From Neptunomonas japonica JAMM 1380 (GTDB taxonomy: Bacteria > Pseudomonadota > Gammaproteobacteria > Pseudomonadales > Balneatricaceae): a stretch of 64,000 bases of DNA. Below the pieces are notes generated by a model. That model did not search any database and had not been told where the DNA came from. It was given only the letters and a program-made list of their open reading frames with translations. How positions within the stretch are numbered: the first letter of the stretch is position 1; each line of letters starts with the position of its first letter. Shown here piece by piece: positions 49,170-56,851 of the stretch. The DNA lies in the NCBI RefSeq assembly GCF_016592555.1, contig NZ_AP014546.1, forward strand, positions 3,358,501-3,422,500, given 5' to 3'. Both the position numbers and the translations under genes were made by a program.

Positions 49170-50618
49170 TTACTGCATTTGATGTTGAGGAAAACTAGCA
49201 AACTGCACACCTAAAACCATTTGTGCCCATAATTTTCTTGATGCAGCAACTTGTTCACATTCATTATGAAAACCGCCTTGGCTGCACCACATTTCAAGCT
49301 GAACCATTTCAGGGCTGTTATCATGATTAACAGCCGCAACCGCAAGTAAAGTTGAGCCGTTGGTTGCCAACGTTTCGAAGTAGTATTTATCTGTTTGCCA
49401 CATCATGCCATTAAAAACATTGCGATAAATAGCTTTGCGATTTACCGTTACCCCAAACTGAGATATTGGAGTTAAATAACTCCAATATGGATCCGGAAAT
49501 ACTTGCGAATAGTGATCTAACTCCGTCAATGTATTTTCAAATTCGATAGAATAATATTGTGCTTCATTTAAGTTCTGAACGCGCCAAATATCAAATACCA
49601 TTTCCATACGCTCATCGCCAAATTCAATAATCGTCAGTTCATCCTCTTCACTGATTTCGGCTCCCATAGGAACAACGATCATCGCCCCTGAGTCCATATC
49701 CTGATAAATATCATAGTTAAAGGCATACGGGTTAAATCCATTAAATAACGTAGCAAGCTGATTAAGGCCTAATTTATCATCCGCGGTTTCAGCTAGCTGC
49801 TGAAAAGAACGGCTTCGTAACTTAGTTAAACGAATATCCCCCACCAGCTGCGTCTGCCCTACATTGGCGTCCAAATCAGCAGCGAACAGCTCAGTAATAC
49901 CTGAAGCATTAGGTACTTTTCTATCTGTTGACTGAGCCAGCAGTTGTAATTCACTCGCAGGTATTCCCCAACTTATACCTATGGCGCCACTCTCTAAGCC
50001 TCCATCAACAATACCCACCACTTGGCCTTTATTATCAACAATAGGGCCACCTGATAGCCCAGGCACCAAATTACCTTCTAGATTTAATATTTTTAGCGTG
50101 ATGCTTGGGTACTCGCCTATCTTTTGTAATACTTTGGAGGGCAAGATGGATCGCAGCTGGTCTCCCCCAAAGCGTACCTTAACTTCAGTGCTACTATATC
50201 CCGCAATATTGAGAGGAAACCCCACTGCATCAAGGGACTGTTTAATTTTTAAGGGAGATAAACCAACCTTTAATACTGGCCTATTTAGTGGGTTATCAAG
50301 ACGCAACATAACCAAATCAGATTTTTTCAACACTCGCTCAACAGTCGCCGCAGAAGAGGCAACAATCTGCCCATTCGCGTTAACATAGTTCGCTGTAATA
50401 TTCTGCTGCCCATCGACCACATGCAAAGAAGTCACAACAAACTGAGTATCTTGCCAAATAAATCCGGTAGCAGATGATGTTCCTGTTTCTATCTTAACAA
50501 CCGATTGACTCACTCGCTCTAGTACCTGTCGAGCTGGCTGTGCCATAGCGTCAGATGAACATATTAATATAAAGAAAAACACATAGCCCCTAAGAAAGTG
50601 AGCTATGCAGGTACACAT
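49170..50618 (-). CDS. secreted trypsin-like serine protease with unknown C-terminal domain
   Basis: The 482-residue protein has a signal peptide (about 1-26, ending A-M-A-Q) and a DegP-like S1 protease domain (about 28-230) with a full triad: H66 in T-S-L-H-V-V-D-G, D101 in S-D-L-V-M-L-R-L and S189 in G-L-S-G-G-P-I-V-D. There is no PDZ domain; the C-terminal ~250 residues resemble nothing I recognise and contain many aromatic residues and two cysteines (in W-C-S-Q-G-G-F-H-N-E-C) that may form a disulfide. The start overlaps the end of the upstream membrane-protein gene by 16 bases, so the two are coupled. Confidence 0.82.
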   Translation of the reverse strand: MCTCIAHFLRGYVFFFILICSSDAMAQPARQVLERVSQSVVKIETGTSSATGFIWQDTQFVVTSLHVVDGQQNITANYVNANGQIVASSAATVERVLKKSDLVMLRLDNPLNRPVLKVGLSPLKIKQSLDAVGFPLNIAGYSSTEVKVRFGGDQLRSILPSKVLQKIGEYPSITLKILNLEGNLVPGLSGGPIVDNKGQVVGIVDGGLESGAIGISWGIPASELQLLAQSTDRKVPNASGITELFAADLDANVGQTQLVGDIRLTKLRSRSFQQLAETADDKLGLNQLATLFNGFNPYAFNYDIYQDMDSGAMIVVPMGAEISEEDELTIIEFGDERMEMVFDIWRVQNLNEAQYYSIEFENTLTELDHYSQVFPDPYWSYLTPISQFGVTVNRKAIYRNVFNGMMWQTDKYYFETLATNGSTLLAVAAVNHDNSPEMVQLEMWCSQGGFHNECEQVAASRKLWAQMVLGVQFASFPQHQMQ

Positions 50619-51253
50619 ATACCAGCCAGTGTGGATTTCATAATAGCCATCCTTGTATCGTCATCACTTACATGCTGATTAATTGCTACCGCCATCGCTG
50701 AAAGTTCGTTTAACTCTAATGAGTGATAAAAGCTCATCAAGGCAGCAAAGCTTTCAAAACGGTCAACGGCAATCTTTGCACATAACGTAGAATCAGTTGC
50801 GAACAGTACTGTTTTCTCCAACGATTGCATTGTGGCTGAACCTTCACCTTCCTGTGCAGTACTGTTATTACCAAATCTTGTGATAACCAATAAGTCTCTC
50901 GCTTCTTTTGGGCTAAAGCCAATTTGAGTCAACTCATTAAACTGAATTTCAAGAGTCGGCTCTACTGGCGAAAGCACATTATGCGTTCGCATATAAATAC
51001 CAACGACAATACCCAGTACACAGGCAAGTCCGAAGGAGCCCGTACGTATACCCGCTAATTTAAGTTGAGAGCTTGTTAAAACCTGAGAAGCTGAATCATC
51101 ATCTGTTGCGGGAGTTTTTAAGCCAATTAAAGATGCTAGTAGTGCTGTAATGGAACCAACGACCAAGCCAACAACAGGCGAGCTAGACAAGCCCAATAGA
51201 ATACCTATCAAAGAACCAATGCCAACGCTCGAGAAAATTTGCGATGCTATCAT
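50603..51253 (-). CDS. inner-membrane protein coupled to the serine protease, unknown function
   Basis: The 216-residue protein has two close glycine-rich hydrophobic segments (about 9-27 and 28-46), a polar loop and a third segment (about 70-90), then a soluble C-terminal region (about 95-216) with F-N-E-L-T-Q-I-G-F-S-P-K-E-A-R-D-L-L and three cysteines in the full protein outside the membrane or near its end. I do not recognise the family. It overlaps the protease start by 16 bases, implying a functional pair. A good GGAGG-like site (complement of acctcc) precedes its ATG. About 180 bases upstream is repeat copy B. Confidence 0.75.
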   Translation of the reverse strand: MIASQIFSSVGIGSLIGILLGLSSSPVVGLVVGSITALLASLIGLKTPATDDDSASQVLTSSQLKLAGIRTGSFGLACVLGIVVGIYMRTHNVLSPVEPTLEIQFNELTQIGFSPKEARDLLVITRFGNNSTAQEGEGSATMQSLEKTVLFATDSTLCAKIAVDRFESFAALMSFYHSLELNELSAMAVAINQHVSDDDTRMAIMKSTLAGICVPA

Positions 51254-51759
51254 CGTAACGACCTCCCTTCGTGTGTAGCTTCTTTAATATTGCACCTTGT
51301 TTGTTTTTTGTACAAGTGCTCAAAAAAAGCATTCAACAAATAACGTACAAAACTAGGTCTCAATAACTAATGAGGCCTTACTAAAAATCCGATAAATAGC
51401 ACTGAACCTAGAGAGTCCCTCGCTCATTAAAATGCACACACTTTCTGTGGATAAGCATGTCAGTTTCAATTGCACATCTATCCTAAAGCCCATTATTTAG
51501 GGGCCTGAAACAACAGAGTGTTTTTTAATCAAAAAAATCCAGCCTGCATGCTCAACTCTATATATTCACACCACCGCCTTCACTTTTACTGCAAGCTAGG
51601 GAGCCTATTACTCTATATAGATCAGGCTTTTACTTGTTTCCAGCCTATATAACTTGCTACATTCTGATCATAACGAAAGTTAAGAATACAAACGCATGTA
51701 ACATAAAGCTGCTAGAAATAAATTATGGTGTGCATCGACATACAGCAACGGAGGATACA
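51254..51759. other. 506-bp intergenic region with repeat copy B
   Basis: It separates the minus-strand membrane-protein gene from the plus-strand gene at 51760 and must hold both promoters. It contains repeat copy B (51437-51532). The open frame continues upstream of 51760 to 51634, but the well-placed GGAGG before 51760 marks the real start. Confidence 0.55.
51437..51532. repeat. diverged direct repeat, copy B, with a DnaA-box-like sequence
   Basis: Same orientation as copy A (49013-49107) and similar over about 96 bases, with the shared TGTGGATAAG at 51446-51455. The two copies bracket the protease/membrane-protein pair. Divergence is substantial, so the duplication is not recent. Confidence 0.8.
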
Positions 51760-52458
51760 ATGGCTTTTAAAAAACGCTTTTGGATAACCCTATCATCACT
51801 CATCATTCTGCCTGCTATTGTCATCATTATGGGTATCTACCAATTCAATTACAGCAACGCAGATATTTATATCGAGTTAGCCGATGGTGAAATAGTGCAG
51901 TACGATAAGTTGATGCGCGAAGCGGAAACCAAGGGTTATTCAAAAGTAATGCTGTCATTGTTCAGCATCCGTACCTTAGAAGACTTTACAATATTTCTTC
52001 CAGAGCAAAATAGTACGCCAATTTCTGTAGCATTAAGGGAGATAAAAAAACAGGAGATGCAACGCTGGGCTACAGGCCAATATTCTATCGGCGAAGAGTA
52101 CGGTAGCATTTCTCTTAATTTCGATACGATCAGAACGATTAATGCAGAGACTAAGGACAAGCAGATAATTTTCGCGGCCCCCTTTAGCGTTTCCAACCAA
52201 GGGTCTGGAGTATTTTTTTATTTGGGGCTATTTTTACAAGATACTCAAAAAAATACGATCAAGCACATCGATAGTACTTTCATTGGCGATAGGATAAAAA
52301 TCATCAGTATTGAACCTAATAACCAAGGCCGATTCATTGCTATTAATTACACGGAGCGCGCTACAGACAGCGAAACCAAACAAGCAACAGCGTTGCCGCT
52401 TACTGTTGAGTTTTCTCTAAATACTGAGCCTGTAAGTTTTTCACCTAAGCCTAAATAA
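51760..52458 (+). CDS. single-pass membrane protein, unknown function
   Basis: The 232-residue protein has a basic start (M-A-F-K-K-R), one membrane segment (about 7-28) and a soluble, presumably periplasmic region with mixed alpha/beta character and no cysteines. I recognise no family. The start is set by GGAGG six bases before the ATG; a longer frame from 51634 would add 42 residues without such a site. It is a single gene between repeat copy B and a GNAT gene. Confidence 0.75.
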   Translation: MAFKKRFWITLSSLIILPAIVIIMGIYQFNYSNADIYIELADGEIVQYDKLMREAETKGYSKVMLSLFSIRTLEDFTIFLPEQNSTPISVALREIKKQEMQRWATGQYSIGEEYGSISLNFDTIRTINAETKDKQIIFAAPFSVSNQGSGVFFYLGLFLQDTQKNTIKHIDSTFIGDRIKIISIEPNNQGRFIAINYTERATDSETKQATALPLTVEFSLNTEPVSFSPKPK

Positions 52459-52488
52459 CAGCTCTTCAAATAAGCATTATTTGTATAA

Positions 52489-52908
52489 CTATGCCTGTTG
52501 AAGCATTAGTAGAACTTGTGCGTTTTTTCGGTTATAGCGCTCTAATGTTGACTTTAATACAGCAGGCGCCGACTTCACTTTCTTGAAGCCATATCTGGAA
52601 TAGAATGTTTCGAGGTGAAGATAGGGAAAACAATAACAATCATCGAGTTCACCTTTACATTGTAAGTGATGTAATAGCTGATGCCCCAAACCGCGGCTGC
52701 GTAGCTCTCTTTCAATCCAAACACCACGTAATACCCTACAACCCGCTTGCTGACAAAAGCGTGCGGCTCCCACGACTTTACCCGGTTGAGCCATGACCCA
52801 AACCCTATCAGTCTCTTTTAATTTACCTTTGTATTGATTCCGCTTATAGAACTTAGAAAGCGCTATTTTTTGCGCTGGACACAGCAGTTGTATTTGATAA
52901 TCTTCCAT
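52489..52908 (-). CDS. GNAT-family N-acetyltransferase
   Basis: The 139-residue protein has the GNAT acetyl-CoA-binding block R-S-R-G-L-G-H-Q-L-L (near residues 70-79) preceded by the V-V-G-A-A-R-F strand and followed by the C-terminal F-Y-S-R-Y-G-F-K segment. The N-terminal region (I-A-L-S-K-F-Y-K-R-N-Q-Y) fits the E. coli YjaB/ElaA type of small acetyltransferase. The acceptor is unknown. Confidence 0.87.
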   Translation of the reverse strand: MEDYQIQLLCPAQKIALSKFYKRNQYKGKLKETDRVWVMAQPGKVVGAARFCQQAGCRVLRGVWIERELRSRGLGHQLLHHLQCKGELDDCYCFPYLHLETFYSRYGFKKVKSAPAVLKSTLERYNRKNAQVLLMLQQA

Positions 52909-53047
52909 TTTCCCTCTAATAACCCATATCGATCACAAGAAGAAAAGTGAATTTTCACTATGATACATTTCACATCTAGCCTAGTTAATATACGTACATT
53001 ATACCTAGTGCCTTAATAAGAAGAGCTAAAAAGGTGTAAAGATAAAA

Positions 53048-53077
53048 TAAAAAAACCCGCAAAGGCGGGTTTTTTTA
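53048..53077 (-). terminator. terminator after the 44-residue membrane protein
   Basis: AACCCGC/GCGGGTT arms with a 4-base loop, an A-run on one side and a T-run on the other. It lies about 15 bases beyond the small gene's stop on the minus strand, supporting that gene as a real transcription unit. Confidence 0.85.
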
Positions 53078-53088
53078 GAAGACTCAAA

Positions 53089-53223
53089 CTATTTTCCAGA
53101 TTGGTCATCGTTCATCAGATGACGAATTTTGATGAAACCCCATACCATTGCACCTGCCATTGCAGCTACACCCACTAAGCTGGGTATAAGAGTTTCCATA
53201 ACATAGGGATCAATACCAAACAT
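53089..53223 (-). CDS. 44-residue single-span membrane protein behind FNR-like sites
   Basis: The frame reads M-F-G-I-D-P-Y-V-M-E-T-L-I-P-S-L-V-G-V-A then A-M-A-G-A-M-V-W-G-F-I-K-I-R-H-L-M-N-D-D-Q-S-G-K and stops. One hydrophobic helix spans residues about 11-31, followed by a positive patch and an acidic tail, suggesting a type with the N-terminus outside. A GAGG site lies eight bases before the ATG; an upstream in-frame ATG at 53229 would add two residues. A canonical terminator follows. Size and topology resemble small accessory subunits of respiratory enzymes. I recognise no family. Three FNR-type boxes lie upstream. Confidence 0.75.
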   Translation of the reverse strand: MFGIDPYVMETLIPSLVGVAAMAGAMVWGFIKIRHLMNDDQSGK

Positions 53224-53289
53224 AACCATCACCTCATAGAGAATGCTTTATCATTAATGATAGGTTACACGGCTACACATTAGAAAAAA

Positions 53290-53303
53290 TTGATATAGCT
53301 CAA
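53290..53303. promoter_or_regulatory. FNR-like box, proximal
   Basis: TTGATATAGCTCAA matches nine of ten defined positions of TTGAT-N4-ATCAA. It is the closest of three such sites upstream of the 44-residue gene. Confidence 0.5.
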
Positions 53304-53340
53304 TCTTTGTGTTCAGATCTATTATAATAATCCTAGCTTA

Positions 53341-53354
53341 TTGATATTCATCAA
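53341..53354. promoter_or_regulatory. FNR-like box, middle, perfect match
   Basis: TTGATATTCATCAA matches all ten defined positions. Its centre is about 124 bases upstream of the small gene's ATG and 51 bases from the centre of the proximal site. Confidence 0.75.
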
Positions 53355-53392
53355 TATTTAAAATCATCAAGTTTTACGTCAAACGATAAACA

Positions 53393-53406
53393 CTGATCTA
53401 GATCAA
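53393..53406. promoter_or_regulatory. FNR-like box, distal
   Basis: CTGATCTAGATCAA matches nine of ten defined positions. Its centre is 52 bases from that of the middle site, so the three sites are spaced about five helical turns apart. Confidence 0.55.
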
Positions 53407-53488
53407 TAGTTTCAAGTACTCTTGCATCACTTCATGCATTTCAAGGATTAATCGCGGTCCTCATTAAGGATACCCTGCTAAATTTTGC

Positions 53489-54238
53489 TTAGAAAATTTC
53501 AACGTCCCCCGCTTGCATCCCCACTTGGGTAACTGGGCGCTTAACGGCTATCGACTGCTGTAGCTTTATTGCACGGCAGCTGTGTAATAAATTATCTAGC
53601 TGTGTTTGTATTTGTGTAGCATCATGAAATGATATCAACTTTAGCTGTTCAGCGACTTGAGTCAGTAAATGAGTATTCTGATTTAGTGCAGTTAATGCCT
53701 GTGAAGATAAGTCCTCAAACTGTAACGAGCTAACAGCATCACTCAGTGCACCTTCGAGTTGCTCTCCTAAAGCGTCTATTACCTGAGCATGTTCGCTAAC
53801 ATACCTATAATTGGTAGCAGCTATAGAAGGATTATTGGCTTTATTAAAGAGTTCAATTGAAAGCTCTCTGTGCTGACTAGAAAGTAAATTGACGGCTTTA
53901 AAGCTGTCGCCTAATACCTGAACAGCTTCTTTAATAATCCCATCAGTACGTGCCACTTCCTGTTTAATAATCAATGCTTCATGGGTTATTATCTGCTCTA
54001 TTTGATCAAATATAGGGGCCAAAACCTCTTTTTCCAGTACTGATGGCGGTTGCTGAGCAGCACCAGAAGGCGACTTGTTACCTCTAATACCCGGTAACCC
54101 CACCAGCAAAATCCCAAAAAACAAACCCATTTCAGCAGCCCAACGAACACTAGAGGTTGTCATACTTTCGGCGACAATAAGTGCTAAGAATGAAATAACT
54201 AAAATAATGATCCCTATGTCTTTATTCATCATTAACAT
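53489..54238 (-). CDS. membrane-anchored helical chemotaxis protein with CheZ-like D-x-x-x-Q motif
   Basis: The 249-residue protein ends the chemotaxis operon, 16 bp after cheB. Two membrane segments (about 8-24 and 36-50) are followed by a long helical region. Residues 174-180 read F-E-D-L-S-S-Q, which resembles the CheZ active site F-Q-D-L-T-G-Q, where the Asp and the Gln four residues later carry out CheY-P dephosphorylation; here they would be D176 and Q180. The C-terminus is G-D-V-E-I-F, nearly the same as the end of CheD (G-D-V-E-L-F). No CheZ, CheC or CheX gene is in the cluster. I infer a CheY phosphatase or adaptor anchored in the membrane; it is not an annotated CheZ. The start may be the first (54238) or third codon. 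Confidence 0.72.
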   Translation of the reverse strand: MLMMNKDIGIIILVISFLALIVAESMTTSSVRWAAEMGLFFGILLVGLPGIRGNKSPSGAAQQPPSVLEKEVLAPIFDQIEQIITHEALIIKQEVARTDGIIKEAVQVLGDSFKAVNLLSSQHRELSIELFNKANNPSIAATNYRYVSEHAQVIDALGEQLEGALSDAVSSLQFEDLSSQALTALNQNTHLLTQVAEQLKLISFHDATQIQTQLDNLLHSCRAIKLQQSIAVKRPVTQVGMQAGDVEIF

Positions 54239-54254
54239 CCGTTCTTTAGCACTA

Positions 54255-55313
54255 TTATGTTTTTAGTTTTTTAACTAATGCTTGAGATACTTTATCGAGT
54301 GGCAAGATATCTACCGCTGCTCCCAATTTTACAGCCGAACCAGGCATCCCCCATATCAAACTACTTTCTTCATTTTGGGCAATTGTATAAGCCCCCTCCT
54401 TCTTTAAGCGAAGCATTGCCTCAGCACCATCACTCCCCATGCCGGTTAATAAGACAGCGATAGCTACCTCTACGTTTACTGCATTCAGTGAGTCAAACAA
54501 CACATCAACAGAAGGTTTATGCCGATTTACTAAAGCACTATCTTCCACTCTACATATTAACCTTGTGCCATGGCGCTCTATTTTAAGGTGACGTCCTCCC
54601 GGTGCAAAATAAGCAACACCTTGCTCTAACGCTAAACCGTCAGTCGCTTCGACGACAGAGATCACACTTTTTAGGTCGATACGTTTTGCCAGACGAGCAC
54701 TAAATGAAGCTGAGATGTGCTGAGCTATAACAATAGGAGGAATATCCTTAGGTAAAACAGAGAGAATTTCCTGTAATGCTTCTGTTCCTCCCGTTGATGC
54801 GCCAATAGCAATGACGCTCTGCCCTATATTATTTTCTAAGTTCAGCGGTTTAAGTACGGGCGAAGAGTGTTGACGCGATGCAGGTGGAAGACTCATTACT
54901 ATTTTATTTTTTACACTGGCCGCCGCTTTTAATTTTCCTTTTAACTCTTCAGCAAAGTCACTCATCGCCATATCTTGCGCACCCGATCGAGGTTTGGGCA
55001 TATAATCAATCGCGCCAATGGCTAATGCCGTCAAAGTTTCATCAGTACCTTTTGCAGTAAAAGTCGATAACATAATGACTGGTAAAGGGTGTAGCCTCAT
55101 CAAGTTACGTAAAAAAGTAATGCCATCCATTTTGGGCATTTCAATATCAAGGGTAAGCACATCGGGTTTAAGCTCTTTTATCATTGCCCTCGCTTCATAA
55201 GGGTCATGGGCAGCCCCCACAACCTCAAAAGCACTATCTGCAGATAAAACTTCTGTTATCACATGACATATCAGAGTGGAGTCATCAATAATCAATACCT
55301 TAATACGTTCCAT
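54255..55313 (-). CDS. cheB: chemotaxis protein-glutamate methylesterase CheB
   Basis: CheB removes methyl groups from chemoreceptors. The N-terminal receiver domain has phosphorylation site D56 (L-T-L-D-I-E-M-P-K-M-D-G). The C-terminal esterase has the triad S173 (G-A-S-T-G-G-T-E-A-L), H199 (I-A-Q-H-I) and D295 (G-M-G-S-D-G-A-E-A-M). The length (352) is normal. It lies between cheD and the terminal gene of the operon. Confidence 0.97.
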   Translation of the reverse strand: MERIKVLIIDDSTLICHVITEVLSADSAFEVVGAAHDPYEARAMIKELKPDVLTLDIEMPKMDGITFLRNLMRLHPLPVIMLSTFTAKGTDETLTALAIGAIDYMPKPRSGAQDMAMSDFAEELKGKLKAAASVKNKIVMSLPPASRQHSSPVLKPLNLENNIGQSVIAIGASTGGTEALQEILSVLPKDIPPIVIAQHISASFSARLAKRIDLKSVISVVEATDGLALEQGVAYFAPGGRHLKIERHGTRLICRVEDSALVNRHKPSVDVLFDSLNAVNVEVAIAVLLTGMGSDGAEAMLRLKKEGAYTIAQNEESSLIWGMPGSAVKLGAAVDILPLDKVSQALVKKLKT

Positions 55314-55335
55314 GTACTACTCCTCCTTATCTCGC

Positions 55336-55962
55336 TCAAAACAACTCAACATCGCCACCTATTGGCTCAGCAGCCAATCTATTTTTAAAGTTGCTTTCTG
55401 CTGCCAACAATTTCTTATTATGTAAAGTAGCTAGTTTTTTTACTAACATGCGCCCTTGCTGAGGCAAATAAACAACATTACGCGGTTGATCACCACCTAT
55501 ATCCGCTGAGAGCATATCTAACCCTTCATCCAGTAAGTATTGAGTAACAAACCTCGTATTCTGCCCTCCAATATCACTCATTCCTTGGACCATGCGACCA
55601 CCGCCTGTAATTTTTATCTCTAAGCGTTCTTTAACACCACCAAATTTCATAACGGCATTAATCAATGTCTCCATGGCATAGGCTCCATACCGTGAAGAAT
55701 CAGACCAGTCGGTTGCTCGACTACTTTCAGCGAAGGGTAAAATAAAATGATTCATTCCGCCAACGCCTATAACAGGATCTCTCACACAGGCGGCAACACA
55801 CGAACCGAGAGTAGTAGTAATAGCTTCATTATTTTGAGTAACATAGAACTCACCAGGTTTGATTTTTACGGCGAAACAACCTCGTGACTCAAGCCAATAT
55901 TGATTGAAATTTTCGAAGCCAGGCAATACGCGTTGTGGCGGATCCAAGCAACTTACGACCAT
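55336..55962 (-). CDS. cheD: chemoreceptor glutamine deamidase CheD
   Basis: CheD deamidates receptor glutamines. The catalytic C55 is in T-L-G-S-C-V-A-A-C-V and H72 in G-M-N-H-F-I-L-P. The end reads I-G-G-D-V-E-L-F, matching the tail of the last protein in the operon (G-D-V-E-I-F). It starts one base after the cheR stop (TGATATG), so translation is coupled. The length (208) is slightly above the family norm because of an N-terminal extension of about 30 residues. Confidence 0.94.
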   Translation of the reverse strand: MVVSCLDPPQRVLPGFENFNQYWLESRGCFAVKIKPGEFYVTQNNEAITTTLGSCVAACVRDPVIGVGGMNHFILPFAESSRATDWSDSSRYGAYAMETLINAVMKFGGVKERLEIKITGGGRMVQGMSDIGGQNTRFVTQYLLDEGLDMLSADIGGDQPRNVVYLPQQGRMLVKKLATLHNKKLLAAESNFKNRLAAEPIGGDVELF

Positions 55963-55963
55963 A

Positions 55964-56836
55964 TCAATAGTCCTTTTGATAAATCGTATTACCGATCAAT
56001 TTAAACCTGTCCGTTAACCGAAAGGGGGATTCTGAATGCCCTACAAAAAGAAACCCACCTGGTTTTAATAAATCCGCCATACGATTTAACAGTAGCTTTT
56101 GGGTTTCTTTGTCGAAATAGATCATAACGTTACGACAAAAAATCGCATCTAAGGGCCCTTTCATTGGCCAGGAATGCATTAAATTCAGCTCTTTGAACGT
56201 AATCATTTCCTTAAGCTCATCTGCAATTTTAACCATGCCTGAATACTGACCTCGCCCTTTTCTAAAGAAACGCGTTTTAAATACCGGCGGCATAGCATCA
56301 ATGCGATCTACCCCATACATGCCTGTTTGAGCAATTTCTAGCACATCAGAATCAATATCAGTCGCTAATATTTTGATATCCCATTCACGCAAATCAATAT
56401 CCGTCGTTCTAAGGGCCATCGCCAAACTGTATGGCTCTTCTCCCATAGAGCAGCCTGCTGACCAAATTCGAATTCGCTGTAAACCACCGGCGTCAACATC
56501 AGGTATCACTACTTGTTTTAGAAATTCAAAATGATGGCTTTCTCTAAAAAACGCAGTCAAATTAGTCGTCAATGCGTTTATAAAAAGTGGAAACTCTCCT
56601 ACATTGCTGGCCAAATAAGAAAAATAAGCGCTAAAGCTACCCAATGATAATACTCTGATACGCCGCACTAGGCGGTTATAAACCATATCTTTTTTATAAT
56701 CAGACAAGGCAATACCGGCATGTTTATATAACTGACTTCGTATGGTTTCAAAATCCTGGTCAGTAAAAACAAATTCCCGCTCTGGAGATACGTTCATTCC
56801 AATCACAGCCATTTTTTCAAGATTCTTATGAATCAA
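55964..56836 (-). CDS. cheR: chemotaxis protein methyltransferase CheR
   Basis: CheR uses S-adenosylmethionine to methylate chemoreceptor glutamates. The N-terminal helical domain (about 15-85) is followed by T-N-L-T-A-F-F-R-E-S-H-H-F and the SAM-binding W-S-A-G-C-S-M-G-E-E-P-Y-S-L-A-M, with I-F-C-R-N-V-M-I-Y-F later. The length (290) is normal. The upstream receptor ends in a pentapeptide of the CheR-tethering kind. Confidence 0.96.
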   Translation of the reverse strand: MIHKNLEKMAVIGMNVSPEREFVFTDQDFETIRSQLYKHAGIALSDYKKDMVYNRLVRRIRVLSLGSFSAYFSYLASNVGEFPLFINALTTNLTAFFRESHHFEFLKQVVIPDVDAGGLQRIRIWSAGCSMGEEPYSLAMALRTTDIDLREWDIKILATDIDSDVLEIAQTGMYGVDRIDAMPPVFKTRFFRKGRGQYSGMVKIADELKEMITFKELNLMHSWPMKGPLDAIFCRNVMIYFDKETQKLLLNRMADLLKPGGFLFVGHSESPFRLTDRFKLIGNTIYQKDY

Positions 56837-56851
56837 ACTACAGCACTCTCA

